A stretch of DNA of 64,000 bases from Bromus sterilis. Lineage: Eukaryota; Streptophyta; Magnoliopsida; Poales; Poaceae. A program made the translations under genes and the position numbers. The stretch lies in the NCBI GenBank assembly GCA_950022295.1, contig OX465597.1, positions 58,453,016 through 58,517,015 of the forward strand, read 5' to 3'. Below the pieces are notes generated by a model. It worked only from the letters and a program-made list of their open reading frames with translations, was not told the origin of the DNA and searched no databases. Below are positions 31,682 through 43,134 of the stretch, one piece after another; within the stretch, counting starts at the first letter, position 1, and every line of letters starts with the position of its first letter.

Positions 31682-34360
31682 TCATTGCACCTTCACTTTA
31701 ATGGACATTGTCCCCACCATAATGGTTTTGTATTTGTGGTGCACATGTAGTGCACAGTCCCATTCTCCAATCTTCACGGTCTCGATATTCTCTATAGAGT
31801 TAAGGCCATGCCTCTTGTCGATCTTCTTTGGAAAATAAACCGTGTGTTCTTTATCATCAACGTTGAAGGTGACCTTTCCTTTATTGCAATCAATGATAGC
31901 ACCTGCGGTGTTAAGAAAAGGTCTACCAAGAATAATGGACATGCTCCCATCCTCAGGCATGTCAAGCACAACAAAATCTGTAAGGATCAAACAGTTAGCA
32001 ACTTCAACGGGTACATCCTCACAAATACCTATTGGGACAGCTGTTGACTTGTCAGCCATCTGAAGGGAGATATCTGTTGGGATTAGTTTCTCTAAACAAA
32101 GCCTTTTGTAAAGAGAGAAGGGCATAACACTCACTCCTGCACCAAAATCACATAAAGCAGTTCTGACGTAATTCTTTTTTATGGAGCAAGGAATGGTGGG
32201 TATACCTGGATCGCCGAGATTCTTAGGAATCTTGCCACTGAAAGAGTAATTAGCAAGCATAGTAGATATTGCCTCATTAGGAACTTTTCTTTTATTAGTA
32301 ACAATATATTTCATATATTTCGAATAAGGAGGTAAATTAATAGCATCAGTCAAAGGAATTTGAAGAAAAAGAGGTTTCATCCATTCACAAAATTTATTAT
32401 AATGCTCTTCTTCTTTAGATTTGAGGGACTTACCTGGAAAGGGCATGGGTTTTTGTATCCATGGTTCTCTTTCCTTCCCATGTCTCCTTGCGATGAAGTC
32501 TTCTTTAGAGTACCTCTTGCGTTTATCGGGTGCTTCTTCTTCTCTTACCTCGGGAGAATCATCCTTCTCCGCGTCTTTTTCTTGTGGCTCAGCACCGTCT
32601 TCTGTTTCAGCATCGGAGGTAGATATGCTGTTAGGATCAACAGCTGGCTTTTCACTTGTAATAGGATCACCGGGATTGTCAGCCTCCTTGTGTTTCTTCT
32701 TCTTCTTTTTCTTGGGAGAGCTAACAGTCTCGTCTTCTTCTTGTACTTGAGAATCTTGCTCGATCCTCTTTGGGTGCCCCTCAGGATAGAGTGGGTCCTG
32801 GGTGTGTGTTCCACCCCTAGTTTTGATTCCATAAGCTTGTATGTCCTGTTTGGAATTATTAGCAAGAAAATATTTTTGCACATTAGAAATTTGTTCAAGT
32901 TGAGTTTAAACCATATGAAAATGCTTAACAAGACATTTAACATCATTAACTGTTCTTTCTAGAACATGACATAAACTTTTGATAGCAAGAGAATTATCAT
33001 GCAACTGATTTTGTAACTTCCTATTAAAATGGTCTTGCTTGACAATAAAATTATCAATCTCATCTAAACATTGGTCAGGAGGCTTACCTTTAGGGATGTC
33101 ACTTTCAGTAAAGTCTAATAGAGAGTGTACCTCTACCAAGGGAGGGTGAGTAGTAGGCTCACACAACTTCTCAATAGGCGGTAAATTCTGCACGTCTTCG
33201 GCTTTAATACCTTTCTTCTTTATAGACTTCTTTGCTTCTTGCATATCTTCGGGGTTCAGAACAAGCATGCCTCTCTTCTTCGGTGGCAGAAGTGGTTCAG
33301 GGACGGACCAGTCTTCATAGTTCTTGGCAATTTTGCACATTAATTCTTCTGCATCGTCCGGTGTTCTTTCCCTGAAAACACAACTAGCACAACTATCCAG
33401 ATAGGTTCTGGATTCATCGGTTAAACCATCATAAAATATGTCAAGCAGTTCATTCTTGGGGATTCCATGTCCCGACATAACCTTAAGTAAATCACAAAAC
33501 CTCCCCCAAGCTTTAGGGAGGTGCTCATCCTGCAATTGTTTAAAGTTATAGATTCTTTGCAAAGCAGCATGTTGCAGATGAGCAGGAAAATATTTATCAA
33601 CAAAGAATTGGACTAAATCCTGAGGACTTTTAATGGAACCATAAGGTAGTGCACTGTACCATGATTTAGTGTCTTCCTTCAAACAAAAAGGAAAAAGCTT
33701 GGCCACATAGAAGTTTCGTATCTTCTCATCAGTAGTGAATAGGTCGCTCAACTCAACAAGTTTGGTCAAGTGTGCAATAGCATGATCATTTTCTCTTCCA
33801 TAAAAGGGGTCAGCCTCGACTGTAGATATAAGTGAAAGATCAACAGAGAAATCATAATCAGGATCAGTGATGCATATAGGAGATGTGGCAAATTGAGGAT
33901 CAGGAATAACTTTGTTCTTCATGACGTGCCTTTTGAGCAACTCTTTAACAGCACCAGGGTCAGAGTCGACACACTCTATGAGTTCCCTGCAAAAATCATC
34001 ATCAAGAGTAATATAATCATCATCAAGGATTCTCTCCCTGAGTTCATCTAAGCTCGGGTAACCAAAGGTTTTGCAGGTAGAAATATAGGTAGCAGGGGTC
34101 TTGGTCTTGGATTTTACTGCAGCCTTATCAGTCTGAGTTTCAATATGGTGACCAAGAAAAGCAGCATCATCAAGAGTAGTGGAAGCATCATCAAAAGTAT
34201 CGGACATAGTAACAGACTCAATAGAAGCATCATGTAGTGGTGGTGAAGTAAACTTACTCATAACAGAAGGTGAATCAAGTGTAGCACTAGTGTTCAGAAC
34301 AGTACCTTTTCTTGTACGGGATGGTAAGTTCGGAACCTTGGGGTCTCCTTTCTTACCCAT
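31682..34360 (-). pseudogene. gag-protease polyprotein of E, one internal stop
   Basis: One frame of 892 codons plus stop, starting MGKKGDPKVPNLPSRTRKG. Residues about 215-330 match Retrotrans_gag (PF03732): TTDEKIRNFYVAKLFPF, then KAWGRFCDLLK. A Lys/Glu-rich linker follows (SSPKKKKKKKHKEADNPGD). The C-terminus is a retroviral-type aspartic protease: catalytic-loop motif ALCDFGAGVSVMP and flap/C-terminal motif IILGRPFLNTAGAIID. No zinc knuckle is visible. Codon 485 is TAA (32,906-32,908) where D has CAA, a C-to-T change; otherwise it has exactly the length of D's copy. Polymerase domains are absent by design rather than by loss, since D lacks them too. Confidence 0.93.
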
Positions 34361-34418
34361 AGCGGATGATATGCAGCAGGCAGGATACTTTGAGTAGACT
34401 TGTAAATATTGCTATGCT

Positions 34419-34435
34419 CCCCGGCAACGGCGCCA
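34419..34435 (-). other. Primer-binding site of E (tRNA-Asp)
   Basis: The minus strand reads TGGCGCCGTTGCCGGGG, perfectly complementary to the 3' end of plant tRNA-Asp including CCA. It lies 12 bases inside the LTR. Confidence 0.9.
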
Positions 34436-34447
34436 GAAAACGCTGCT

Positions 34448-35829
34448 TGATGCCCCACAGGCGTAAGGTATCGAGATAGTCTTCGCGGGTAAGTTAACCC
34501 AATTTATTGATTCGACACACGGGGAGCCAAAGAGTATTTATAAGTTTTGACAGTTGAGTTGTCAATTCAACCGCACCTGAAATATACTTGCTTGCAACAA
34601 TAGATAAGTGGTAACAATAATATGATAGTGATGATAGCAACAGCAAAAGTAAATAGCAAAAAGTAACAAATAAAGACCAGCAGGATTGAAAACACTGTAG
34701 GCTAGGGAGATGGATGGTTGGGCGCTGCATGGATGAGAGTAAACATATAATAGATTCTATCACGGGGCAAGGCACAGAGAAAAGCAATGATCATCTAGGC
34801 AAATATCAAACATTAGGCATGTATCCCGTAGGTAGTTGTGCGTGCTTGCAATAAGAACTTGCACAACATCTTTTGTCCTACCATCCCGCTACGAACGGGG
34901 CCAAAAGGAACTTATGGAGATTAAGGTGCTCCTGTCAAAGAGCACCGGAACAAAGCAATAAACTCAATGGATACATGGAATCCTCAAATTATGGACCGTC
35001 CCCTTTGGTGTCCCAAGCTGTCACCTTTGGGATCGCCGGTTCCGGGCCATAATAGGTGCATACAACTCATAGATAGGATCTAGAACACAAATATATTCAT
35101 GAAAACACATAGGGTTCAGATATGAAAACATGGCACTCGGGCCCAAAGTGACAAGCATTAAGAGCAACAAGTTCAAGCAAAGAAGATAAACACCAATCTA
35201 GATGATAGGCAACATGCCCCCAACAATCTGACGAACTATTACATGATTAAACTCATCCAATCCCTACCATCCCCTTTGCCTACAGCAGAGAATTACTCAC
35301 ACATATGAAGAGAAGTCATGGAGGATGGATGGTGTGGCGATGGTGATGACGATGGCGACAATCTTCCCTCTCCGGAGGCCAAATCAGCCTCCAGATTAGC
35401 CCTCCCGAAGAAGAACAGAGGGTGGCGGCGGCTCAGCGACGGAAACTGGAAAACGACTTCTGTTCTGGGGTTTTCTCGTCACGGGGATAAATACGAGCCT
35501 CGATAGGGCACCAGAGGAGGGGCGAGCAGCCCAGGCGGCCAAAGGGCGCAGCCCCACCCCTGGCCGCGCCAGGGGCGCCTGGGGCCCCCAGGGCTCCCCT
35601 CTGGTCCCACTTCTGGCTCCTGGCTCCTTCGGGTGCGTGGATTTTCAGGTAGTTTTCTGGGAATTTTCTGGGACGTCTAAAAATCCATTTTCCTGCGCAC
35701 AAATAAACCATACAGGCAGCTCTGCTGAAAACAGCGTTAGTCCGGGTTAGTTTCGTCCAAATCATGCAAGAATGAGGGCAAAACAATAGCAAAAGTGTTT
35801 GGAAAAGTAGATACGTTTGAGACGTATCA
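34448..35829 (-). repeat. 5' LTR of E
   Basis: 1,382 bp, TGATACGTCTC...GGGGCATCA on the minus strand. It includes a promoter-like TATTTATCCCCG on the minus strand near 35,490 and a GC-rich leader, as in D. Confidence 0.93.
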
Positions 35830-35834
35830 GCGTC

Positions 35835-36216
35835 GTAGGCACCTTTGGTGCAGAAGGGGGATCCATTTAGCAGCGACCTCACATCGGGAGCATCAGACAG
35901 AGCCACATCCTACAACAACAATCTTAAAAAGACCAATTCACGTGAGGCAGTTTGGGTTAGCCGGCTACGCAAGCCCAGATCGATTCCATCCATCATAATA
36001 GTGGCTATCCTAGCATTTTTTCGTGTATGGTGGGTGAACAAAGCAGGAAAGGCCAAACATAGGGGCTCAGGAAGAATCCACCTATCACGCCAAAAGAAAG
36101 TAGCAGTGCCATCCCCAATGGTAACTAGGGATATTTCTCTGAGTGAATGCAAGTGTTTATAAATTGCGTTGCCAAGGAAAGAGGCGTTTTTACCTAGTCC
36201 TATATGAAGTGGTGAG
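35835..36216 (-). pseudogene. LINE ORF2 segment upstream of the zinc-binding domain
   Basis: The minus strand encodes HLHSLREISLVTIGDGTATF followed by FWRDRWILPEPLCLAFPALF. This is the segment between the reverse transcriptase and zf-RVT in plant LINEs (G-x-G-x-x-x-x-F-W-x-D-x-W-x...L). A frame change occurs near 35,900, after which the other frame reads VRSLLNGSPFCTKGAYD up to element E. It is the 5' remnant of the same LINE copy as 26,175-26,690. Confidence 0.85.
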
Positions 36217-39200
36217 TGATTGACAATGCCTCCGAGATCCCTTCCTCGACATCCCAGCGAGGAAGAAAAACTTGGAACCATACAGTTTAATAATAATAGT
36301 TTGTAGTGGTAAGATCCAGCTTCAGCATAAATCATCCTTTTACCGTGGACACGGCTATTTGAATAGATTAATCTTACCTGCAGGGGTGCACTTGTGTTAC
36401 ACTACATGCACGGATCTCTAGGGTGGCGAGCACCTTGTTAGGGAACGCTCCACCGAGGCTATCATACACTCCATAGCCCATCTTTCAAACTCAACAGAGA
36501 GTCCATCCACCGGTCTAAATCCTAAGTACGCAAGGGCCTTGGACCCCAACCCCGACGTACTCCTGCACGGTGCGTGGCTAGCCGATGAAGCATAATCAAA
36601 TGAAATAAGACACCACCACGCGAGCAAATAAGACAACACCACTTCCCGGCGCAGGCCACGGTACTGCTGATGTCTGAAGAGTCCTCGAACGAGACTACGA
36701 AGCAGGGGAGCCCATAACTCGTAATTCCCACGGTTAGGTAGTGCATACATGGCATATAGCCAACTCAACACATCCACGGAACCATTAGTCATTTTATTAA
36801 CTTGCGGGACAACCGTTATCGTTGCCTCGACTTAACTGACCCGTGGACAACGACAGCGGTCAGGACCACCAGTACATCGGTGCCTGCCCTGTCGTCCCAC
36901 CAAGTCTCTGCGGTTACCAACAAGGTGAATCGACTCCTTACCTCATCTCGCGTGTGCTCCTGGAGGAGCTCGACTTTCGTGGTTTGGTAACTCTCGCGGC
37001 CAACGATCAGGGGCCAAGCACACCAGTACACTGGTCGTACCCTCCCTGTCGTCCCGTCGCAATACCACTCGCGGGCACTGTTGGGTCGCCCGACTTCTTA
37101 CCTGAAGGACAACCGTTGCTCAGGTACCTAGAGTGGCCATACAGAGTCAGCAATGAGTGGAGTACAAGGATTTCCCCTTGATAGCTCACACTTGATGGTG
37201 GCTCGGCAGAGCAGAGCTAGGGGCCTGAGGCGGTGTCTGCATTGTACCGTACCTGTGCAGTTCTAATAAGTTGTATCCGCGTCACTCCCCTGAGTGATCA
37301 CGGCCCGCTATCTAATCCTAGCTAACAATGCGCAGGGCTCACTGCTGAATATAATATATACTAATTTATAGGCAGCATAGGATAAAGGAAGGTACATCAA
37401 GGGGCGACAAAGACAGGCTATGCAATAGAATAGGATTGTAACGTAGCAGCAGCAGTAACAATGCCTAGTGCAAGAAAAGTACGAAAATATAGGCGATATT
37501 TGGGGAAGAGAATGGCTCTGCTTGCCTGGAAGCTCGCGGGAGGGGTACGGTCGTCGTCGACGTAGTCGATCACAGGGGCATCAGCAGCGGACGTCGATAC
37601 TACCGGACAATAAGAGAGGGGGAAGAAACAATAGATACACGAAAATAATAGCAAAACAAATACAAGACATGGCAAACACAATGTTAACGGTGCTCTAACG
37701 CAGTGCAAGGGGTTATGGTCGGAGCAGGAATTCATGCGGGGATGAAATACCGGCTCCGGCTGATTATCGAGAGACGGCCCGGAGGGGGAAGGTTCCATGT
37801 CTGTAGTGTCCTGAATATCTGACAGACATGTGGATAGTGTGATCGTTGATGCATCCCGAACAACTTTTTTATTCAGAACATTTCCATCCGGAAAGTTTTA
37901 CCGGTACCGGGTAATTACCGGACACACGATCCGAAGGGGGAAAGTCTCGGGTTCGGTATGTTAGAGGGGTGTGGTGAGGGTATGGTTAGCGTATTCGTAT
38001 TCGTTATATTTTCTGATCAATTTTCATGTATAAAGTTTTTGAATCTGACTTACAGTTTAAAAGGTATTCAATTTTAAAGTTTAAATCATTTTAAATGAAT
38101 CTTTGAATTTATTTTATTTATAAATAGACATTATCCAGAACAGTGCTGGTTTGACCAGTCAAACCTGACCAGTGGGTCCCACTGGTCAACCTCTGTTTAA
38201 TAAAAATGTTTTAACTAAATCTAAATAATCAAGTGGACCCACGTGTCATAGACTATTAGCAATTTCTATTTCAATTTATTTAATAACTGACAGGTGGGGC
38301 CCAGGTGTAAGTGTCTCAGGTATTAATTAACAAATTTATTTAATCTAACAGGGGATTAAGTGAGCTGGGCCCACATGTAAGTGTCTCCTGGAGGGTCATT
38401 AGCAGCTAATTAAGTCCTCTGACCTGCGGGGCCCATCAGGCAGTGACTCAGCGGCCTCGCCGGCGGCGAGCTGCACGGCGGCGACGACCGCGCGCGCGAC
38501 ACAAGACACGGGAGGGGCTTTCCTTGGGCTCGTTCGAACCAGCGGAGCGCCGCTAGTCGAACGGTGGCCGTGCGGGGGCGTGAGGTGGACAGAGGTGAGC
38601 TCGAGGTTAACAACGGCGGAAGCGGGCGTCGGGCTCCAATGGCGTCCCGCTCCTCGTGATGAATCCGTCCGTTTTATCACGCCAAACTGAGCATACGGGC
38701 CACCAGGAATGTAGGGGTGCCAAAGGCGTGGGCTGGAGTGGCTTGGGAGCTCGGCTACGCCAATAATGGCGGAAGCCAGAACATGCGAAAAGGGGGAAAA
38801 GGCTACGGGATAATCGGGCGAGCGCGAGCACATGAGGTAGGTAGCGGTGCTCACAGTGATCGTGTAGAAGCTAGCAGCGGGTGCGGGGAGGCTCTGGCGT
38901 GGCCGCAATTCTTTTGCGATCACCGGCGGCTCGAGGAGGACGACGACCCGATTCGCAGCGCGTGGGGGCTCCGGGTTCGATCTGGTGGGCGGGGACGGCG
39001 TGTACGATGATGGGGGCAGCTCCCGGACAAACTCCTCGGGTTCGAGGCGGCCTCTAGCCACGACGGTGGTGAAGGCGTGGCCACGGGCGCGGCCATGCCC
39101 GTGCGGGAGAAGAGGGAGTAGCACGTGAGGATGGAGGGGGAAGTGAGGTAGAGGGTTGCAGGGGTGGTTGGGGAGGCCTGGGCGTCATCCATATCCTCGC

Positions 39201-39539
39201 AGAGGGGCAGGTGAGGGCAGTTGAGAGGAGGGGTCAGCGCGGCATGGTTCTGGCCATGGCGCTAGTGAGCAGATGGGATGGGGGCAGGTGAGGTGGAAGG
39301 AGACCGGAGCGGGCTGGGCCAGGGTGATTGTGCCCAGGGCGAGAGATAATGCTTTTGCATTTTTTATCTCTTTTTTTGTTTTCTTTCGGGTTATAATTGG
39401 TTTCGCTGCCTAATGAATTTTGTAAAATGGGTAAATTATCTCAATATTATTGTTACATATTATAGTGATGGCGCAAAAAGTTGGGTACAAAACTAAAATC
39501 TTTTAGGCCTTTAAATTACTTAATATGGAGTAAAAGCTA

Positions 39540-39802
39540 CTCCCTCCGTTCCTTGATATAAGGTGCCTAAGCTTTTTGCACGAATATTAACGCATACGTA
39601 TAATGCTACAATTGGACTAATCTTTCCCTAGAAAAAATTAAGAGAAAACAGTTCAAATCAATCAATAATAGAAAAGAGACCCTTCGATCTATCTCTTTTC
39701 GTAGGTATATTTTCCCTAGACGGATGGTATAATATCAATATGCCTTGTGTTTTGAAATTTTTCTCAAAATCTTAGGCACCTTATATCAAGAAACGGAGGG
39801 AG
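39540..39802. mobile_element. Stowaway MITE (Tc1/mariner), 263 bp
   Basis: The ends are CTCCCTCCGTTCCTTGATAT and, inverted, CTCCCTCCGTTTCTTGATAT; the inverted repeat continues through AAGGTGCCTAAG. It is flanked by TA on both sides (39,538-39,539 and 39,803-39,804). The other LTR of B reads AAAGCTATTGTTTTG at the same place with a single TA and no insert, so the boundaries are proven by an empty site. No coding capacity. The terminal sequence is the common Triticeae Stowaway type. Confidence 0.97.
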
Positions 39803-40102
39803 TATTGTTTTGCTACTGTTTTATTTGTTTGTATTATTTAAATATTTTAATAAAATACCATTTGTATTTTAATATACCCTAATGATTTTTTGACATTTTA
39901 TAAAATTGTTTGCAATATTTTTTGTTTCACTTTTATTTCCACTTTGTTTTTAATTCAATTTGGATTCCAACAAGGTCTGAATTCAATTGAGTTTTTATCA
40001 AGGGTGATCAAGACTTGCCCAACATAGTGAGTTAGAATTATTAACAGGTGATTACTGTTACAACCAAGGTAATTACTGTTGGTTGACACTGAGAGTGTTA
40101 CA

Positions 40103-42845
40103 AATCTCCCCCACTACGTCCCGAGAATTAAAGGTAATGCAAGTGTTAAAGTTTTGGTTTCGTATTCTAACGAATCTTCTGGTGCTTCTTGTCCTTCTCG
40201 AAGTAGTTAATCCTTCCCGTTGATGTCTTCATTTCTCTGCATCAGTGCATCTCGAAGAGTTGCCATCCTTCATCCAGGGTCTTCATCGTACTTACGAATA
40301 GGCTAGGAGATAAATCTTAAGGGGGACGGATCGGTACCAGGTTAATCAACCGAGGTGGTCCAAGGGAATGGGGTTACAAAGTATCTCATGAGTTAAACTC
40401 AAGGAGATACATCGAGAGAAACAAAAGAAGACATGAGGAGTTTTCAAGTGGATATGCAAACATTTGTCGATGATAACGAAGGATGAAAAGGGGTCCAGAG
40501 CATCAGACATAAGCACTAAATCTGATATCGCACTGAATATCACAAGGTAGATGATTCGTGAATTGCATACGAGGTCAAGCAAGAGGGATAACCTCGAGAA
40601 CAGAAAGGCATAAGAGAGTCAGGTTTCGATCCTGTGGAACTGTGGGTTATGGGCCCACACTGAATAAGAATGGTGGTGATAAGAAATGTGATCAAGTTGC
40701 AAGGTAAGTCAGAGAACAACTTGTTAGATATGTCGGCAACAACGTCGGTACCAAGGGCGAGGGACAAAGAGAACCGTTTTCCTGCTCATTACGACGAGGC
40801 GGACCAAGAGGCAAAGTTCTCGTCCATCGGTGGTTACCGAAAAGTCACCAGCAATAGGTAACAAGTTATATTGACAGTGTACGACACCAAGGTGTTTACA
40901 TAAGCAGAGAATTATCACTGCTTAGATAAGTTTTATTTAAAGAAAAGGTTGAACAGGCCAATGGAAGGAAAAATGTGATGATACACAAGTATCAGGGCTA
41001 TATCCTTCCCAAGGGAAAGCAGAGCACGATATACATGACCAAGTTTGTATGGGCAGAGAGTCAAAGGGGGTTGTCAATGATGACACAAATCATCAAGGGG
41101 CAAGAATGGTATTTCCCACAATGAATTAAATTGACACTTGGAAGAAGGCAAAATGTTGATGATGACCACGACACATCATGTCAAAAGGTTTCAAGAAAAT
41201 ACAATCTAACAACGGTGACATCAAGCAAAAGGAATGGTGAAGAAAAATTATTCGGGTTCCCGGTTGACGACAACCCAGAACCATGAAATGGCTATGACAG
41301 GGATAGGCATTGTTTCATCACAATTCATAAGATGTAGTGCAAAAGCATGATATCCTCGAGATACCAGGGGTAATACTCGAAGGTAGAATGGTGGATCATA
41401 GGTGTAGAAGAATTTATACCAAGGGGATTAATTATCTTTACGAGAAGCTGTCATGATAAGTTCTACATGGTATCCATGGGCATGAACGCAAAGGTTCAGG
41501 GTCGACTCCCACTTCATCAATGCATAACCCCTCATTCACTTCTCGCTTTCGGGGAGGTGGTAGAATTGCAAGCTCATCTGACGGGAGGCCAGTAGAGTAT
41601 AACACTCATAAATGTTGGGTTCATACAAATTAGGGGAAGCATAGGGTTAACCCATCAGGGCATTTTGAAACCCATACAACAAACATCAGAAGTAAGGGAT
41701 ACAAGTTCGAAAGCAGAAGGCTGACGACACCGTGTAGATGATATCATTTGTCAGAGGCATCTGATATCAGGGAAAATTCATGAAGGACTTAGGGCACAAG
41801 GGGACGGTAGGTAGCAATCCACCAAAAGGTTAGGTGGGGTACAGAGAGTCTGGCGTGAGTATCGGTACTCAACCATAAGAAGAAAGAATACAAAGGCATC
41901 GGATGATAGAAGCATCGGAATAATTCGATGCTTAAGTACAAAGGAATTAATACTTCCAATAGGGGATATCAGAAGCAGATGTTCTCACCATGGGTATACA
42001 AGTTGAATGGACTTATACGGACAATCAACTGAGGTTTGATTTACCGATATCCAGCTCATGTCCGGAATGATGTCTGAGCCGAAAAAATGAACTCATAGGG
42101 TTAACCGATGACTGCGTGCATTCGCGCACACGATGATTCAACAGATCGGAATGGCAATGCCAAGGGAGGTCATCAAAGACTACAAGACAAACGGGATTAA
42201 TCATAGTGCAAGCAGGCAAGAAGAATCTTCAAAGCAGTAGGCTGCCGAGGATTGGCGCGAGATCGGATAGTATTTCAAAGTATTATGGGAATCACATGAA
42301 CCACTGAGGATGAACGGATCCTCGATAAATGTCAGGAGTTATCCGCAGGGTGAAAAGAAGGTGCAAGGCAGCAGGCATAAGGATTCTTGAATCAACGGAG
42401 AGTATTTCGAGGTATCTTGTGAACACAAGAGCAACTAGGATTGAATGGATGAACAGAAGGTGTATGTGGTTATACATACGGACTTATCGGTGGTAGGGAA
42501 TTGTAAAGGTGAACGGCACACATGGTCTCGGGAATTATATCGGAGAGTAGTCTTCAGAATCTTCTCGTGAAGCAAGCGATCATCTGTAATGAGGAGCTCT
42601 CCAGGAGGAAGTATTCACGAGAACCTAATGTCAGAGTTAGCAAAAATCTTTAACCCGAAGGAGAAGAGAGATCAGAGTCCCAGAGTAAGGGTACGAAGAA
42701 TAAGATCCTAATACCTCCCAGTTTTCGACGTGGGCCGATAAGCCACACGACACGGTTAGTAAAGTAGTTTTGCAATGACTAGACTCAACTTCGACCAAGG
42801 AGTTGGAAGGGGGTGTCCTACAGGCAGTCGACTCTGATACCAACT
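40103..42845 (-). other. Non-coding interior of B
   Basis: The 2.7 kb between the LTRs holds a polypurine tract at its left edge and a primer site at its right edge. All ORFs are below about 80 aa on both strands and none shows a gag, protease or polymerase motif. Codon structure is not apparent. I see no RNA gene or repeat in it. Confidence 0.8.
42832..42842 (-). other. Primer-binding site of B (initiator tRNA-Met type)
   Basis: The minus strand reads TGGTATCAGAG, three bases from the LTR edge at 42,846. It matches the site in element C and fixes the orientation as minus. Confidence 0.88.
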
Positions 42846-43129
42846 TGGAAGGTACACAATCAAGATCAGGGACTCACGGTGAGATATCACAACACAACTC
42901 TACAAATAAAATAATACAAGTTGTATAATACAAGCCAGGGGCCACGAGGGTTCGAATACAACAGATCGAGAGCACAAAGTCAGCGGAAGCAATAGTATCT
43001 GAGTACAGACACAAGGATACAAGGATGCCTTAAGAAGACTAGAACAAAAACAACAACGACCGAAAAGGCGAGGCCTCCTGCCTGGGAACCTCCAAACTAC
43101 TCCTGGTCGACGGGGAACTCGACGTCGTA

Positions 43130-43134
43130 GTAGG
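43130..43134. repeat. Target-site duplication GTAGG of element A (left copy)
   Basis: GTAGG precedes TGATACGTCC. The right copy is at 50,638-50,642. The left LTR of B reads CGTAGTAGGCATCGGGG uninterrupted at the same site (24,040-24,060 region), confirming the junction. Confidence 0.95.

Larger units (their letters stand above)
26694..35829 (-). mobile_element. Full-length non-autonomous LTR retrotransposon E (9.1 kb)
   Basis: The LTRs are 34,448-35,829 (5') and 26,694-28,079 (3'), with TSD GCGTC on both sides. The interior (6.37 kb) has a perfect tRNA-Asp primer site, a gag-protease ORF, a second ORF of unknown role, a non-coding 3' region and a polypurine tract. No reverse transcriptase, RNase H or integrase is encoded. 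Gag-protease type and primer resemble the Athila/Tat side of Ty3/gypsy. Element D (56,229 onward) is the same family in opposite orientation. Both E ORFs contain one stop, so this copy is dead as a protein source. Confidence 0.93.
26082..36216 (-). mobile_element. 5'-truncated LINE (L1-like), split by element E
   Basis: Two blocks of about 610 bp (26,082-26,693) and 380 bp (35,835-36,216) encode, on the minus strand, the C-terminal end of a LINE ORF2. A short T-run at 26,082-26,089 is the complement of the 3' A-tail. The empty site is seen in the other LTR of B (51,001 region, AATAGTAAGTTGTAATAATT). The 5' end is truncated, as is usual for LINEs. Target-site copies are not clear because the flanks have diverged. 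Element E sits between the two blocks. Confidence 0.85.
23718..40102 (-). repeat. 3' LTR of B (left), with three insertions
   Basis: Surviving LTR parts: 23,718-24,068, 25,750-26,081, about 36,217-39,539 and 39,805-40,102. They align in order with 42,846-43,134 and 50,643-54,346. In one 180-bp stretch compared by eye (36,281 onward against 51,063 onward) I count about nine differences, most of them transitions. A 300-bp segment at about 37,846-38,147 is present only here. Confidence 0.88.

Noticed and set aside
34419..34435. Possible tRNA gene remnant (tRNA-Asp or tRNA-Met 3' ends)
   Set aside because: Only the acceptor-end complement is present, always just inside an LTR. These are primer-binding sites.
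38399..39124. 241-codon minus-strand frame in the left LTR of B
   Set aside because: The corresponding frame in the right LTR (around 52,930-53,650) is broken, and the sequence is a GC-rich LTR block. No domain is recognisable.
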